From positions 1,730,357 through 1,794,356 of the forward strand of contig VWZW01006279.1 of the NCBI GenBank assembly GCA_013397115.1: a DNA stretch of 64,000 nucleotides, given 5' to 3'. Shown here piece by piece: positions 48,012 to 59,785 of the stretch. Each line of letters opens with the position of its first letter. The first letter of the stretch is position 1. The notes below the pieces were generated by a model. The model was not told the DNA's origin and did not search any database. It saw only the letters and a list, made by a program, of their open reading frames with translations. Position numbers and translations under genes: made by a program. This DNA comes from Edolisoma coerulescens. Taxonomy: Eukaryota > Chordata > Aves > Passeriformes > Campephagidae.

Positions 48012-48070
48012 TCTATATAGATATATCTCTATACAATATATAGGGAGAGATATAGATATATATCTATATT
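48012..48070. repeat. AT-rich inverted repeat (possible cruciform)
   Basis: TATAGATATATCTCTATA is followed after a short spacer by GGGAGAGATATAGATATATA and TCTATAT. The two arms can pair over most of their length. Derived from TATAGA-type microsatellite sequence. Confidence 0.7.
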
Positions 48071-51000
48071 CATTTAGTTTTGGTACTTGGACATCAGCAT
48101 GCATACACAGCGGGATTGGGCTTGTTCTCTTTATTCTGTTCTTACCTTTCTGGTCTGTATGTGAACACTGTGATCTACAGGCACACCAAGTTTTATAGAA
48201 GTATGATTCACTCTTTATACGAAATGTCACCAAATTTAATCTCTGCAGTCCAATTTTTTTTTATTATTTCTTTGCATTTTGTTAATGAGTTTAGAGAGTT
48301 TATTCCTAGCTAACTTCATGCTTTTCTTCCAAAGTAACTACTCACAGATCTTTACCATATCGTCTTTCCACACTGAAGAACAATTGTTTTGGATCATTTT
48401 CTGGTGCACAGGGTCGTGGGCTTTTTAGTTAATATTAAAAGTCACTTTAAGGAGAACTGAAAATCTGTTCATTGGAATAGATCATAAATAGAAGTCTCCA
48501 CTGCCTGGGCTACTGTACAAGCATCATATTCTAATTAAAATGTCAAAATGTGCACAAAAATAAAATTCCCTCCAAGCTGCATAGAATGTGTTTTATTCAG
48601 AACACAAATTTATGTGGGGGCAGGATAAAAAATATGATGAGACACATTGGTTTATTCCCTTTGTGAAAACAGATATCAAACCATAGCACTATTAGAGAAG
48701 TGATTCTCAGCTAGCAGGACAAGATCCATTTCTGAGTCATCATGAATTTCTGCTGAGGGTGGAAGCAAGTTGGCATGATTTAAATGTTGAAATATAAGAA
48801 AAACTATTGAACAGTGACTGAAAAAAACCCACAGTGGCCAGAATTTCTATGGGAAAAGAGTTTGTTTGGCCAGATCAGCCAGGACCAAAAAAATCCTGTT
48901 GTGTTGTGTAAGCAAGTGAAGTGAGGCTGAAGGACAGGAGGAGATGAAATGAAAGAAGAGAAGAGCTCACCACTCAGCCTTCTTGGGCTAATGGATGGAA
49001 ATACTCTGCGCTCCCTTTTGTCTTACCCTGGCTGGGCACATCAGCAGCCTGACTCCTGCGTGCAGCTGGAGGAATTCCAGCACCCTTTTAGCTAACAGGA
49101 GGCAGGTGGGTCACAAAACTGCCGAGTTTGGAAGCTGCTGTGTGACCAGGCACTGTAAGACATCCTCTCTGTGATGCTTAGGATGGAAAGAGTTACGTGC
49201 TTTCGGTAAACAATTTAAAGTTCCCCTGGCAAACCAGGCAGTGTTTTGTTTCCAGCCCATGCATTGGGAGGGTGCCCATTACCATAGATGAGCAAGCTCA
49301 AAGACTGCAGGCTTTCAGAAACACATGGGATGTGTCAAGCTGACCCACTTCTTGAAAGCCAGGCTAGGCCTTTGTGAAATGTCCAGTACTTGTTAGATGT
49401 TAGGACGTCAAGAATGTTTAAGTCTCCACTGACGCGATAATTATTGTTATGGTGTTTATAGAGGTGGGAGGGCCCTAAGGGAAAGGAGGCCAAAAAGAAG
49501 AATCAGGAAGTGAGATTAGTAAGGCTTCAGGAATTGCACACAGATAGAGTTTTGTCTTGCTTTTTTCTTTAGCTCACTTGATTCTTCAGTAAAAGAGATG
49601 CTTACATATGAGAAACTATTTTTTTCCTCTCTGCATCTGTCACACACTCAATTCAATGCTCCACATGTTAATTTAGTGGCAAAAGTAGATTTTAAATGGA
49701 CTTTAGTGATGTGAAATTATCAGGTGAAAACACAGTGTTCTAATAATCTTCAGCTATTGTAGCTCTTCCCTCTCCTACTAATCTGTAGTTTGTCTCTTTC
49801 ACATCTGTTCCAGGGAAACAAGTTAGCATTGAATCCTGAATATCTCCTGAAATCTGAAATCCTGAAAACCTTTTTAGATTGTAGCATTTTATTGTGTATG
49901 TCTAATCACTATGTTGTGATTTATGGAATACGTTAAATATACAAGAAGCCTGTAGGATGTACAGACAGTTGCCTCCTTTTGTTTCAGAAGTATAAAAACA
50001 TGTGTCTATGAAGCACATTGTCTGACAAAATGCAAAGTGTTCTGACTTTGTTCAGTCATAGTAACCTTGGAGAATACTTGCATGACAGAGCAATTAAAAT
50101 ATTTAAAACAAGGTCATGATTTTGCAGGTGATTGTTTTTAAGATTAACTCGCCATTATGTATGCTGTCATGATTGCAGTGTATATGCTCAGAAGCTTGGA
50201 GGAAGAGTAGCTTCCTGTTCTAGTACATATTATTATTATGATCAGCAATTATTGTTGTTTGCCAAGCCAGACCTATGCTAACCTCTGTCATCAACAATGT
50301 TGTTTAATCAGCTCAAAAATGACTGAATCTTATCTACGTGACAGCTTCTTTTATCTTACCTTATGAACTTATCTGTGTGAGGATATTATAGAATATGATA
50401 TAAAAATCTTCAGTACATAAAAACCACAGTATCATCACTGATTTGTCACAGCTGGCCCCCTTTGAAGTGTCTCAATAATAATTCCCTTCTAGGAATCAAA
50501 AAGCTGAGAAAAACTGAGGGATGATCTGACCTCCTCCCTGCCTCCATGGCTGGACCTCCTATGCCATGAGCATTCCTGACAGGCACGTGCTTAAACTCTT
50601 CATTAAACCTCCTGTGACTGAGACACTAACTGGTTTCTCTTGTGTTTTGACTAGCAGCAATGCCAGGGAATGCTTGAGTGATTTGAAAATACATATTTAA
50701 TTTGGATAGTCTGAAAATTAAATGGAATACAAGCACTTCTGTTGCTTTAAAATTTTTTTCAAGTGTTATTTTTTGAAACATAGAATTTAGGTTTTGATCC
50801 AGATTTACATTGCCACAGTGAGTCTTCAAAACTCATGAGTCAATGCCCACCCACAAATGAAGTTGGCTTAAAAGCCCATTTTCTTAAAAATAAGACATTT
50901 AGAGAAGATAGGTAGGTGGTTGATTATTTGCCATCTGTTTTATGAGTTTTTAGGAGACTTTCTTTTCATACTTACAAGCTTTGTGGTACAGAAAAATTAA

Positions 51001-51540
51001 AAACTTGCTTAAAAAATATAAAAGGTAGGATTCTTACTGCAGTCTCTTGACTTTGACCCCCAGAAAAAAAAAAAAGTGTTGAAGGATTTGCAATGAAATA
51101 ATAAAAATCAGCAACCCTTAATTTGACCTGACAGTGTTCTTCTTGCTGTTACAGTTTGTAGAGAAACAAACAGTAATCTGTATATATAGGTCCCCTCACA
51201 TTTAATATATTTGCTATATTTTGAGAAAGGTTGAGGAAAAGCACGGAGTGCGAATCCTCTCTATCTCAAAAAGTTCTCTGTTGTATATTGCTAACTTCAG
51301 TTTCACTCTTCTTAGGGTAATTAATGCATAATAATGCTTGCTAATAGGCAAATAGTGTCTGTACTCCCAGGTCTCACGGTAGAGAGGAATTTATTTTAAA
51401 GCATAAAGTTTGCAGTAAAATAACAATTCAGTGTTGACATGGATTTGTCACATTTGGCTTCTTCTTGGTAATTAAAGGAACTTTTTGATAAACAAGTGGC
51501 TTACTTAATTTTAATGGTCTGTTCTAGGATAAACTTGCTT
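48071..51540. other. Non-coding, no feature recognised
   Basis: AT-rich intergenic sequence; no repeat family, RNA gene or exon could be supported. Confidence 0.5.
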
Positions 51541-51629
51541 GTTAGAGACTCCTTATTTCTTCTAGTGAATATATTGTGGCCTTCTGTTAGAGAGTCCATA
51601 TTTCTTCTAGTGAATATGTTACCTTGTTG
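51541..51629. repeat. Two-copy 45-bp tandem duplication
   Basis: GTTAGAGACTCC.TATTTCTT and the following CTAGTGAATAT recur at 51586 with a few changes. The 45-bp period keeps frame, so a short minus-strand ORF (51501-51695) shows NIFTRRNMDSLT and NIFTRRNKESLT. That ORF is probably not a gene. Confidence 0.85.
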
Positions 51630-52739
51630 ATGTGCCAAGCAACTTTGAGTAAACTCTGTGAATGCAAAGACCTCCTTTTGTGTAGTGCATTGCACTCAGC
51701 TGCTGGGCTTGGTGACAGCACAGTTGTGGCAACTCACAAGCTTACTGGCGTTCCATATTAAATTCATATGGCCTACAGCATTCATCCCCTGCTCTGAACT
51801 CACCCTTCCAAAGGTGCGATCTGTAGGAGACCCAATGCTGTGGAGGTCAGCCCCTCCAACACTAACCAAGAGCAAGAAGCTGTATTGGAGAACCAGCTCA
51901 TTAGTGAGAGCAAGGCAAACCCCATATGAAAATCATACCCTTAGGTTAATTAAGTTAGATTTTTCTTATGTGCAACAACCTTAGGGTCCATACTAAAATG
52001 AAGGACCTGAAAATACATTTTCAAAAGTTGTTGCTTTACTGCAGACAGGTACAAACTAGTACATAAAGAGATGTGTTTCAGTTTTTGATTGACCTAAGGT
52101 TTCTGGGCCACCCAGCCCTCTTAGCCAGTGAGTGACACATTGTGGGAGCGCACCAGGAACCATCAAGCACTACAGTTTCTCTCTGTGCAAGGCTTACACT
52201 GGTCATGGATCAACTGATGGTGAAATTTACTGGGAACAAATGTAGTACTCCCAGTAAGAGTCCTCTGTGTCAGTACCAGAAGCATGAATCACTTCACTGA
52301 TAGGTACATTGAGTTTCTCACCTAACTTCTCACCTCAGCCGTGTCAGCATTTAATGGAGAAAGAAAGGTGCCTGGAGACATCCCTCCCATTCTAGGACAT
52401 TTGACAAAAACATATGAACCAGTTCCAGCTTAATCAAGTATTCTGTGTTCTTAAAAAAGTTATATATGATCATACAAATTAAGACTACCAGGATGCAAGT
52501 GCACTCAGAAAGAATTAAAGCTGCAAAGCTTCATCCAAATTATCATGTTTCTAATTATTATGGATGCTTGACTTTGAAATCTTTATCATGTCTTACAATA
52601 TTTTTACAGGCATGAGATATTTACGTTAAACTCACAGTACGGTAAATTTTAATCGATGTGCTTTTAAATAGTATAATTTGAGGGGAGAGGGGGAGGTGTT
52701 TGGTCTTAGTGATTTCTTGTTGTACATATTTGGCTTCTA
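51630..52739. other. Non-coding, no feature recognised
   Basis: A 108-codon plus-strand ORF at 51658-51984 shows no domain. The rest is AT-rich. Confidence 0.5.
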
Positions 52740-52754
52740 GAGACAGCATGTTAT

Positions 52755-53093
52755 TTAAACCATGCATTTATTTTCCAAATCCTCTGCCTGCAGCATGAAA
52801 CCCTTTATTTGATGCAATTCAGCACAAGGGTCTTTACCTGGCCCCTGTGGGTCCCACAGGAGCTGTTCGGTGCCACCCTGACCACCACAAAGCCAAACTG
52901 TGTGTAGCCCAGCCCGGCACACAGGTGGCCCAGCAGAAAGAGAGGCAGTGGGTATTTCTGTCCCTCCATCCTGCCCAAGCTTTGTGTCTGAGCAAGGAGA
53001 GCAGGAGGCAGCACTGGCAAAAATGCTGAAGAGCTGGGGACAAAAGCTGCTGAAGATGCAATGCAGCTGAAGTGAGATGTGACTCAGTGACAT
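52755..53093. other. GC-richer island with overlapping short ORFs
   Basis: About 340 bp of clearly higher GC than its surroundings. The minus strand is open for 112 codons, and other frames are open for 60-75. The residues show no known domain and no convincing splice pattern. It may be an old insertion, a regulatory element or part of a diverged exon. Confidence 0.3.
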
Positions 53094-55052
53094 GTCATCC
53101 TTGGTTCATGGGAAGAGGTGAGACAAAGCTTGGGCAAGAGGAAATACACTTGGAAAATTAAACACTTTATCAGAAAAATAGCCTCTTCCTCTCTGTTCCT
53201 GACATCTCAATTTTCACTGCTCATCCAGGAATTTCTGTATGTATTATGAGACATTAATGCTGGCCCTAATTCTGTTGACTGTGCCTCATCTCTAGAGCAA
53301 GATTTGACCTTTTACAGACTTGCTACTTCTTTGCAGCATTTTCTCCCTGCCCTCCAAACCTCAGTCTGTTTTCTGCATTGAACTTGCCTGCTGTGTATCT
53401 TTCAAGCTCTTTTTATGCAGAAGTAAAAGTTCCTTGTGGGCAGAGGTGCTTATTTGTCTGTTATAATTTATCCACTGTATGGGAATCATGAAGTTACATA
53501 AAGCAGCAATACTATTAATAGCAGAGAAAGCAGCAACTTCTCTTTCAAACTTTTAATACAAGTCCTCTGTCAACTTAAATGGAAGCACAATTCATAAAGT
53601 GGCACAGTCTTGTGTACCGGAATGTTGAATCACAGTGAAAAATGCAGAAAAAGGAAGTGTTATAACCATGTCTACTCACAGAGAATATAAATGCAGCCCC
53701 ACAAATCTTTTAAATGTTCCTTGGTCAGGTATGTGCTTACAGCTTGGTATTGGCTCAGGCGGGATTAATGTGAACTGGAAAACAAACCCAGCAAACATTG
53801 TTGGAGCAACAGGGCAGGAAAAGTTTAGGGCACCCCCGTGCTGTAACAAGAAACTGACCATTCCTCGTTAATGAACCGCCAGTGACAAATGTGTGTGAAA
53901 GCAGCAGTGAAAAATTGGCCAGCGAGAAGTGCCAAGTGATGGTTATCTGAGCTTATGCTTTCTGGCTCTGGAAACTGAAGGTTCTCTGCATTTCTGAAGA
54001 GATGAATGCTAATGATTACATATCCAGCAACATCCTTTAAAGGGGCATCCTGAAGATGGACATCAACACTACCTGAAAGATAACTCTGCTTCCTTTTAAT
54101 ATGGGTCCTAAAATCGGGGGAAGGTGGGAAAAGGAGTAAGGGCTTTGTACCACCAGAATTAGCCATGTATTTTATCAAAATCCTGTGTAGTTTCTGAGCC
54201 TGTATAAGAATGAACTTTAATTTTTAACCGAGAAGAAAGGCTTATACAGGTCCACTGCTTAGCATAGAACTTTAAAAGCATGTTAAGAAGGAGCCAGGTG
54301 TCTACTACTGTATTGAAGTTAACAACATTGTCGAATTGACAAGGCCAGAATTGCTATTCTATTTATTTACTTATCATTAAGTGATAGAACATTCTCTTCC
54401 ACATCCTGAAGGTCATTACCACAGTATATTTATTTTGGCTCCTTAGTGATGTCGAACATCCAGTACTGTGCCTTTTACAAACACATACATGAAAGAAATT
54501 CACTAAATCATTCTCCTTCAGTGCTGCCAAGAACACAACGAAGTGTAACCACTTTGGATATAGTTTGACTGTGGTAAAATGTCTGCACCCTGCATACACT
54601 GCAGGTGTAGCTCTACTGGAAGAAATATCCCAAGTAGGTTTCGAGGGTTGGGTAACATCCTCCTAGAGGAACTTGAGTGCCTGGTAGAAGAGATGTCCTC
54701 AGCTGACCCCAGTTTGATTCCTCTCTCTCATGTCCTGTGTCTTAGATGAGACTTACATTCATTGTTGTGCTGCACAATTCTGTTCCACTAACATGGTTTT
54801 CTCCCACAATTATGATGTAGTAAGGAGGACAATTTAACCAACGGTACTTTAGTTACAAAATCAACAGATGCACAACTTGACTTTGGCACTGCGAGATGAT
54901 ACACTTAAACATCAAAATAATACTGCACAGTTTTGCCTTTGTTTACTAGGGCTCAGAGGATGGACAAATCATCGACTCTAATACTGCAAACACCCCTGAC
55001 CAGCAGCTCCAAAACAACAGTCCTAGTCCCTGATCGTCCAGTCTCACTTATA
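53094..55052. other. Non-coding, no feature recognised
   Basis: AT-rich. A 117-codon minus-strand ORF at 53825-54178 is unassigned. Confidence 0.5.
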
Positions 55053-55508
55053 CTAGTAGGATTTTGAACTCCGTTGGATTCTCACTGGTAAATCAAGCTT
55101 CACATTGGTGCATAGTGTACCAGGTATCAAAGCCAGGGCTCTGTCTTCGAGCAGGAATGGAGAGCTTTGCCATGAAGGGGCACGCAGTGTTTGAACTATG
55201 CCATGTGTAAATGAGGAAATAAAGATGAGGTAACAAAGAAAAGGCAAGCCAGTAGTAGTCTGACTAATATCCCCCTTTGGGGGGATTTTTTTGATACATA
55301 GTTGAACTCCAAAAGTGAACTTCAGAGATAAGATAAACTGATTACAGTACAAGACTATTACAGGATCATGACTGTGTATGTTATAAAGAGCCTTTCCAGT
55401 AGTTGATGCTCTGTAAGAAAATGTATTTAGTACTAATTTACTTTTTTTTAAGAGAAGATTATGCAAAAGAGTGAAAGAGGAAACATCTTTTAATATTAAC
55501 TGATGCAC
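55053..55508 (-). other. Unassigned 151-codon ORF
   Basis: The longest gap-free ORF in the window; it begins MHQLILKDVSSFTLLHNLLL. Composition is Leu/Ser/Thr-rich with no recognisable domain, signal or family match. It lies outside any gene I can identify and is about the size chance gives in 64 kb of six-frame sequence. Not supported as a real gene. Confidence 0.15.
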
Positions 55509-56567
55509 CTCTAGCCAAATTACTTGGCTGTTGCATTTGCATCTCTTTAGAGACTCCGCTATCTGAGGATGTGCAAGTCACTGGAAGACAAATTTAATCT
55601 GTCTGTTTGGCACTTTTTTGGAGAGGCAGAGACACTACAGGAAACTTTCCTAATTTGACAGACCTTCTGTGTGGCGTTAAGTGAACTCTCAGGCTGGACC
55701 GAAAACTAAGTGTCACAGTGAGGCTTTCAAATTTAGGCATGCCATCTCCTGGGGCTGCTGCGATTCAAGCAGCATCCCTGCCTGGCTAGCCCAAGGGTTC
55801 ACATAGTTACAGATATAAGAAATGTTGTGTTTGTTCCTGCAGAGGCCACCTTAAGAAAAAAAATCAAAACAATGAACAAAGTCTGCATAAATTATACATG
55901 TTCCAAATAGGTCACAAACATCTAATTTAAAAGCTTGTGTCTATTACTGTTGTGCCTTTTTTAAAACAGGCTGAGGAAAAGAAACATTCAGTGATGGTCT
56001 GTTTCTGCCAGTTCTGTTGTAGGTTTATAAGCACTTTGACAGGTGCTGGTCTTCAAGTTTTTATCTGCTAAAACCAAAACAAAGGGAAATTCTGTACGTA
56101 AGTCTGCTACATCAGTGAAATCATTGCTGTAAACAGGGACTGTAAACTATAGAGCACTTCATTTGTAGAACTCCATGTGCTTTCAGAAAAGGTTATTACC
56201 CTACACTTCCTGCTGGGAAAACAGTGGTGAAGAGGTGCAGTGACTTGGCCAGAAGTCACCCAGCTGGCCAATGTCAAAACTGTGAATAAATCCCAGGACT
56301 AATTCTTTATCCTAGAAGCTGCCTCAAAATAAATAATACAGAGAATTGTGCAATGAAGAGTGCTCTCGGGAACAGTGGCAGAACACAAGATGAATATATA
56401 TATAACAAACTGAAATACTGTGAAGTAACTAGATTCAAGACAAGAAAATAACCATGGAAGCATGTGTGAGATTAAGCATAATGTAGTAAAGAAACTTTGC
56501 TTTGGCCAGGCAAAGTTTTTCTTATTAGAACATGCCGCATTTTCTAGATTATGTCTCTATTCATGTC
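55509..56567. other. Non-coding, no feature recognised
   Basis: AT-rich intergenic sequence; nothing supported. Confidence 0.5.
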
Positions 56568-56585
56568 TTTTTTTTTTTTTTTTTT
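56568..56585. repeat. Poly(T) tract
   Basis: Run of about 18 T on the plus strand. No retroposed gene is recognisable on either side. Confidence 0.8.
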
Positions 56586-56716
56586 AGATAGTCAAGAGTA
56601 GCAAAAATGGCTATGGCCCTGGAAAGATAATTGCCTGAAATTATCCAGTTTCTGGACGTAAAATAGATATACATTTGCGGACTCTGAATGTAACTGATGT
56701 GTTTGACTTGTGTGTA

Positions 56717-57100
56717 CTAGCTGGTGAGTTCTGAATCCCGTTTCATGAAGTTTTTCCATGCTCTCACCAATAGAGGATTCAGCTGGAAATTAACCACTGT
56801 GGCAAGAATTATGGCATACAGCCCTCTTGATCTGTGGGCGCCTTGGGGCATCGCAACCCAGCTGGCATCCCGAGGCCCTCGTACTGGGAACTGCCGTGTA
56901 CACATGCACTTCAGCTCTTTGCTCTGCCCAGGCTGTGTGGATGACCACACGGTCCCAGGACTAATGTTTGAAAGATTTCCCCCAAACTTATTTTGTAGCT
57001 CTGCTATTTTGAGTATTCTCAACTTCATTCATCCCTTCAGAAAATTAGTGGAAGCAGTCACTCCTGGAGGAGTTACCTTCTTCAGCCCCTGGCAGTAGAA
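56717..57100. other. Island open on both strands, unassigned
   Basis: A plus-strand ORF (56724-57098, 124 codons) and a minus-strand ORF (56717-57028, 103 codons) overlap in a CpG-containing patch, for example gggcgccttggggcatcgca. Neither translation resembles a known domain. Opposed open frames suggest GC-driven absence of stops or a decayed insertion. Confidence 0.25.
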
Positions 57101-57383
57101 GGAATGCATGGATGGAGCTAAAGTAATTAACATCTACTTTCATTTGTCTCTCATGTCTTTCATTTTTTCCTCATACTTATCGTCATTCTTTTCCATAAGA
57201 TTATCTTGCAAACTCCTCTGAGTTTTAGCCACTGCACACAACTGCAAATCACAGTCTCTGATATTCATCCTGTTTCTTATGTTTTTCTTTCAAACAGCCC
57301 TCAAGACTTTCTACTTGCCTCTTCAGGCCTGTCATACTTTCAAAATAACCTCATCATGTGACTGAAATCCCTCAATATGGAAT
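57101..57383. other. T-rich non-coding sequence
   Basis: Pyrimidine-biased on the plus strand; no feature. Confidence 0.4.
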
Positions 57384-58130
57384 ATGTTGCTTAGCTACCG
57401 TCAAGCTGAAGGTCAGGTTAAAAAATTCTTTGCCCTGGGTTGCAGCTGCCTAACTTTGGGGTTCTATGTGAACAGATCATTAAGGTTTAATAACACCTGG
57501 CCAGCCCTTTGCCAGAAGCACTTGGAAACCCAGCCCAGCAGGAGGCTGTACGTCAAGAGCAGTCTCTCAAAGCAGAGTTTACGTCACACACACACTCATT
57601 CTGCTGTGCAGGTCCAAATAGTGAACTGGATGGGATGGATTCCTCAAATGATTGCACGTGTTATCCCAGGGCGTGGGCCAGCTCCCTCACTGACCCTTCC
57701 CCACAGTAGCATCCTCATGAAGCACGAGTCTCCCAGGGCTCCACTCCTGGCCCTGTGCTGCAGGAGGGAGACCAGCCCCTCTCATGGGGACTGCGGGGTT
57801 ACCTGGCTGAAAGAGGGCTGGTGGCTGCCCACGTGATGCCGAGGTAGCAGGCCTCTCCCTTGCAGGAGCGCCAGGGATCCCGCTCCAGCGCGCATGTTCC
57901 TTGGGATGCCAGATGAATTAGGGATGAGTCAGCCAGAATTTTTCCATACGCTTCTGCTGCTGCACAGCACTGATAGCCAGCTGAACTGAGGTTTTCAACT
58001 GCTATCTGCACCTCAATGCTTCTAACACGTAAAAAAAAAGAGGTCTTTGTCTCCTGACAGAGTGCTCCATGGCAGGTCACTGGGAATCCCAATGCTTGTC
58101 CAGTGTCAGGCCCCTGCATCCATAACATTT
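57384..58130. other. GC-richer island with a 150-codon ORF, unassigned
   Basis: The plus strand is open from 57384 to 57836 (begins MLLSYRQAEG). The minus strand is open from 57799 to 58128. The stretch 57500-57900 is markedly GC-richer than its surroundings. No domain, transit peptide or family similarity is visible. It is a candidate for a diverged exon, a regulatory element or an old insertion. Confidence 0.25.
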
Positions 58131-59574
58131 TTCTGAATAGCCTAGCATGTGTTGGAAAATATTTGGTCCTTCCTGCCTGCTTTGCTCATCTGTCCCTCCC
58201 ACAAGCTAAGGGTATGGACACAGTCAATTAGAAGAGACAGCAACAATGCTGAAACTGATTTGGATTTCAACCAGGACCTGATAGCAACTAGAGCTATGTA
58301 CAGAGAGCTGAGGGCAGGTGCACAAGAACCTGGTGGGTGCCCATATAAGCTAAAAGTTGTTTTTAGTTTTAATTTTCATTTCAGTCCTTACCTAGATTCA
58401 GATTAGTTGTTGATTAGCAAATGCTGATTTCTTCTGCTCTTCTTTGAGCATGTGATCATGGAAAAGAAACAGTCCACTTCTGGAAATATTTTCTATGAGA
58501 CAAAGCACAAAATCCTTCGACCACAGCATTTGATGAGTCCTCTTGGAAAGACTGTAACTTCTGTAAATGCTCACAGTAAAAAAGCAGCACTGATGTCAAA
58601 CTCTACAGCATGGGAGACTAAGCATTACTTCAACTCTTATTATAAATTTCTATTATCTGCATTCAGGTTGCATTTAGAACTCCCAATCAAGACAGGCTTC
58701 AGTTGTGCTAAACACTACATCCATAGAAATGACAATTTGCACTTTATAGCACTTAGCATCTAAATAGACAACATGAAATAAACTGGTGTGAAGTCAAAGA
58801 AATGAAAGAAAGATCCCCACCAGCTCTTCACCTAGACACAAACTTTAGGCTACTTGCTGCATTCAAAAAGCCCAAACTCTATATTTATCTTTCGACAGCC
58901 TGAAAACTCATTGACTTTAATGGGAGAGAAGCACAGGAGTATTTTTCCCCGAATACACGAATGACCCCTGAATCCAGCACTGAGGAGGAATTTGAGGACG
59001 AATGCCTTATTGCTTTACAGGCTAACATGGCAGACATGGCACAGGAAGGAATAGAAGACAGTCATGCTTTTGGGAAGGCCATAAGCAGTGTCTCCTGGAA
59101 CTGCCCATAGCAGCAAAAGAGTCCTTGATTTGCTCAATCCTCCCTGAAGAGCTATTCAAGTGCAGATGTCCCAGTCAGCACTTTCAAGTTCTGTGAGGGA
59201 AGTTTCTTTTGGCCCTATTTACACAGCATATCATCTCAATTATTCATGCACACATTTCCTGACACTTTTGCCATCATAATTAAAAGGGCTCCTGGGGCTA
59301 TTGAGCCAGAGTATGATCCAAGCACAGTACCATGATGAAGTTAATGAATCTTTACCCTGAACTACTCTATCTACATTATTTCTGGCTTTCACCTGCCATG
59401 GGATGTGGCTATGTTTTTTGTCTGTAGGATGACAGAGCCCCTTGCAGTTAAGAACCTGCACAACCTGCTGTTCATCACCAGGTTTCCTCTTAGTCTCCTT
59501 TTCAATAAAATAAGAGACTGATTGTAAGTCTTTTGCCATAAATCAGCTTTGCTTAGATATCATGTAACTCTTAT
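58131..59574. other. Non-coding, no feature recognised
   Basis: AT-rich, short unassigned ORFs only. Confidence 0.5.
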
Positions 59575-59785
59575 TACTCCTTTGTGAAGCCTAAATTGTC
59601 AACATAATTTTTCTCAAGCGTGGGCACCAGAACAAGACACACTATTCCCTTAATGTTACTGTAATATCACCTCTCTACTCCTACAGAAGGTATTCTACAT
59701 CCAGGGATCACATCAGCTTCCTTAGTCACCACATTGTTCTGACAGCTCCTGTGCTGCGGGTTGCCCACGTGACGAGGTTTGTTGC
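59575..59785 (-). mobile_element. Diverged CR1-like LINE remnant
   Basis: Plus-strand pieces accagaacaagacacactat, tgtaatatcacctctctact and ccagggatcacatcagcttc line up with the reverse complement of the CR1 ORF2 stretch that encodes 'ANGIL..I..S..SR..E...LYS.LVRP.LEYC'. No frame is intact. Confidence 0.5.

Noticed and set aside
57384..57500. Weak resemblance of ...CLTLGFY... to the MCUR1 C-terminus
   Set aside because: Only a few hydrophobic residues coincide, it is on the wrong strand for MCUR1, and the adjoining coiled coil is absent.
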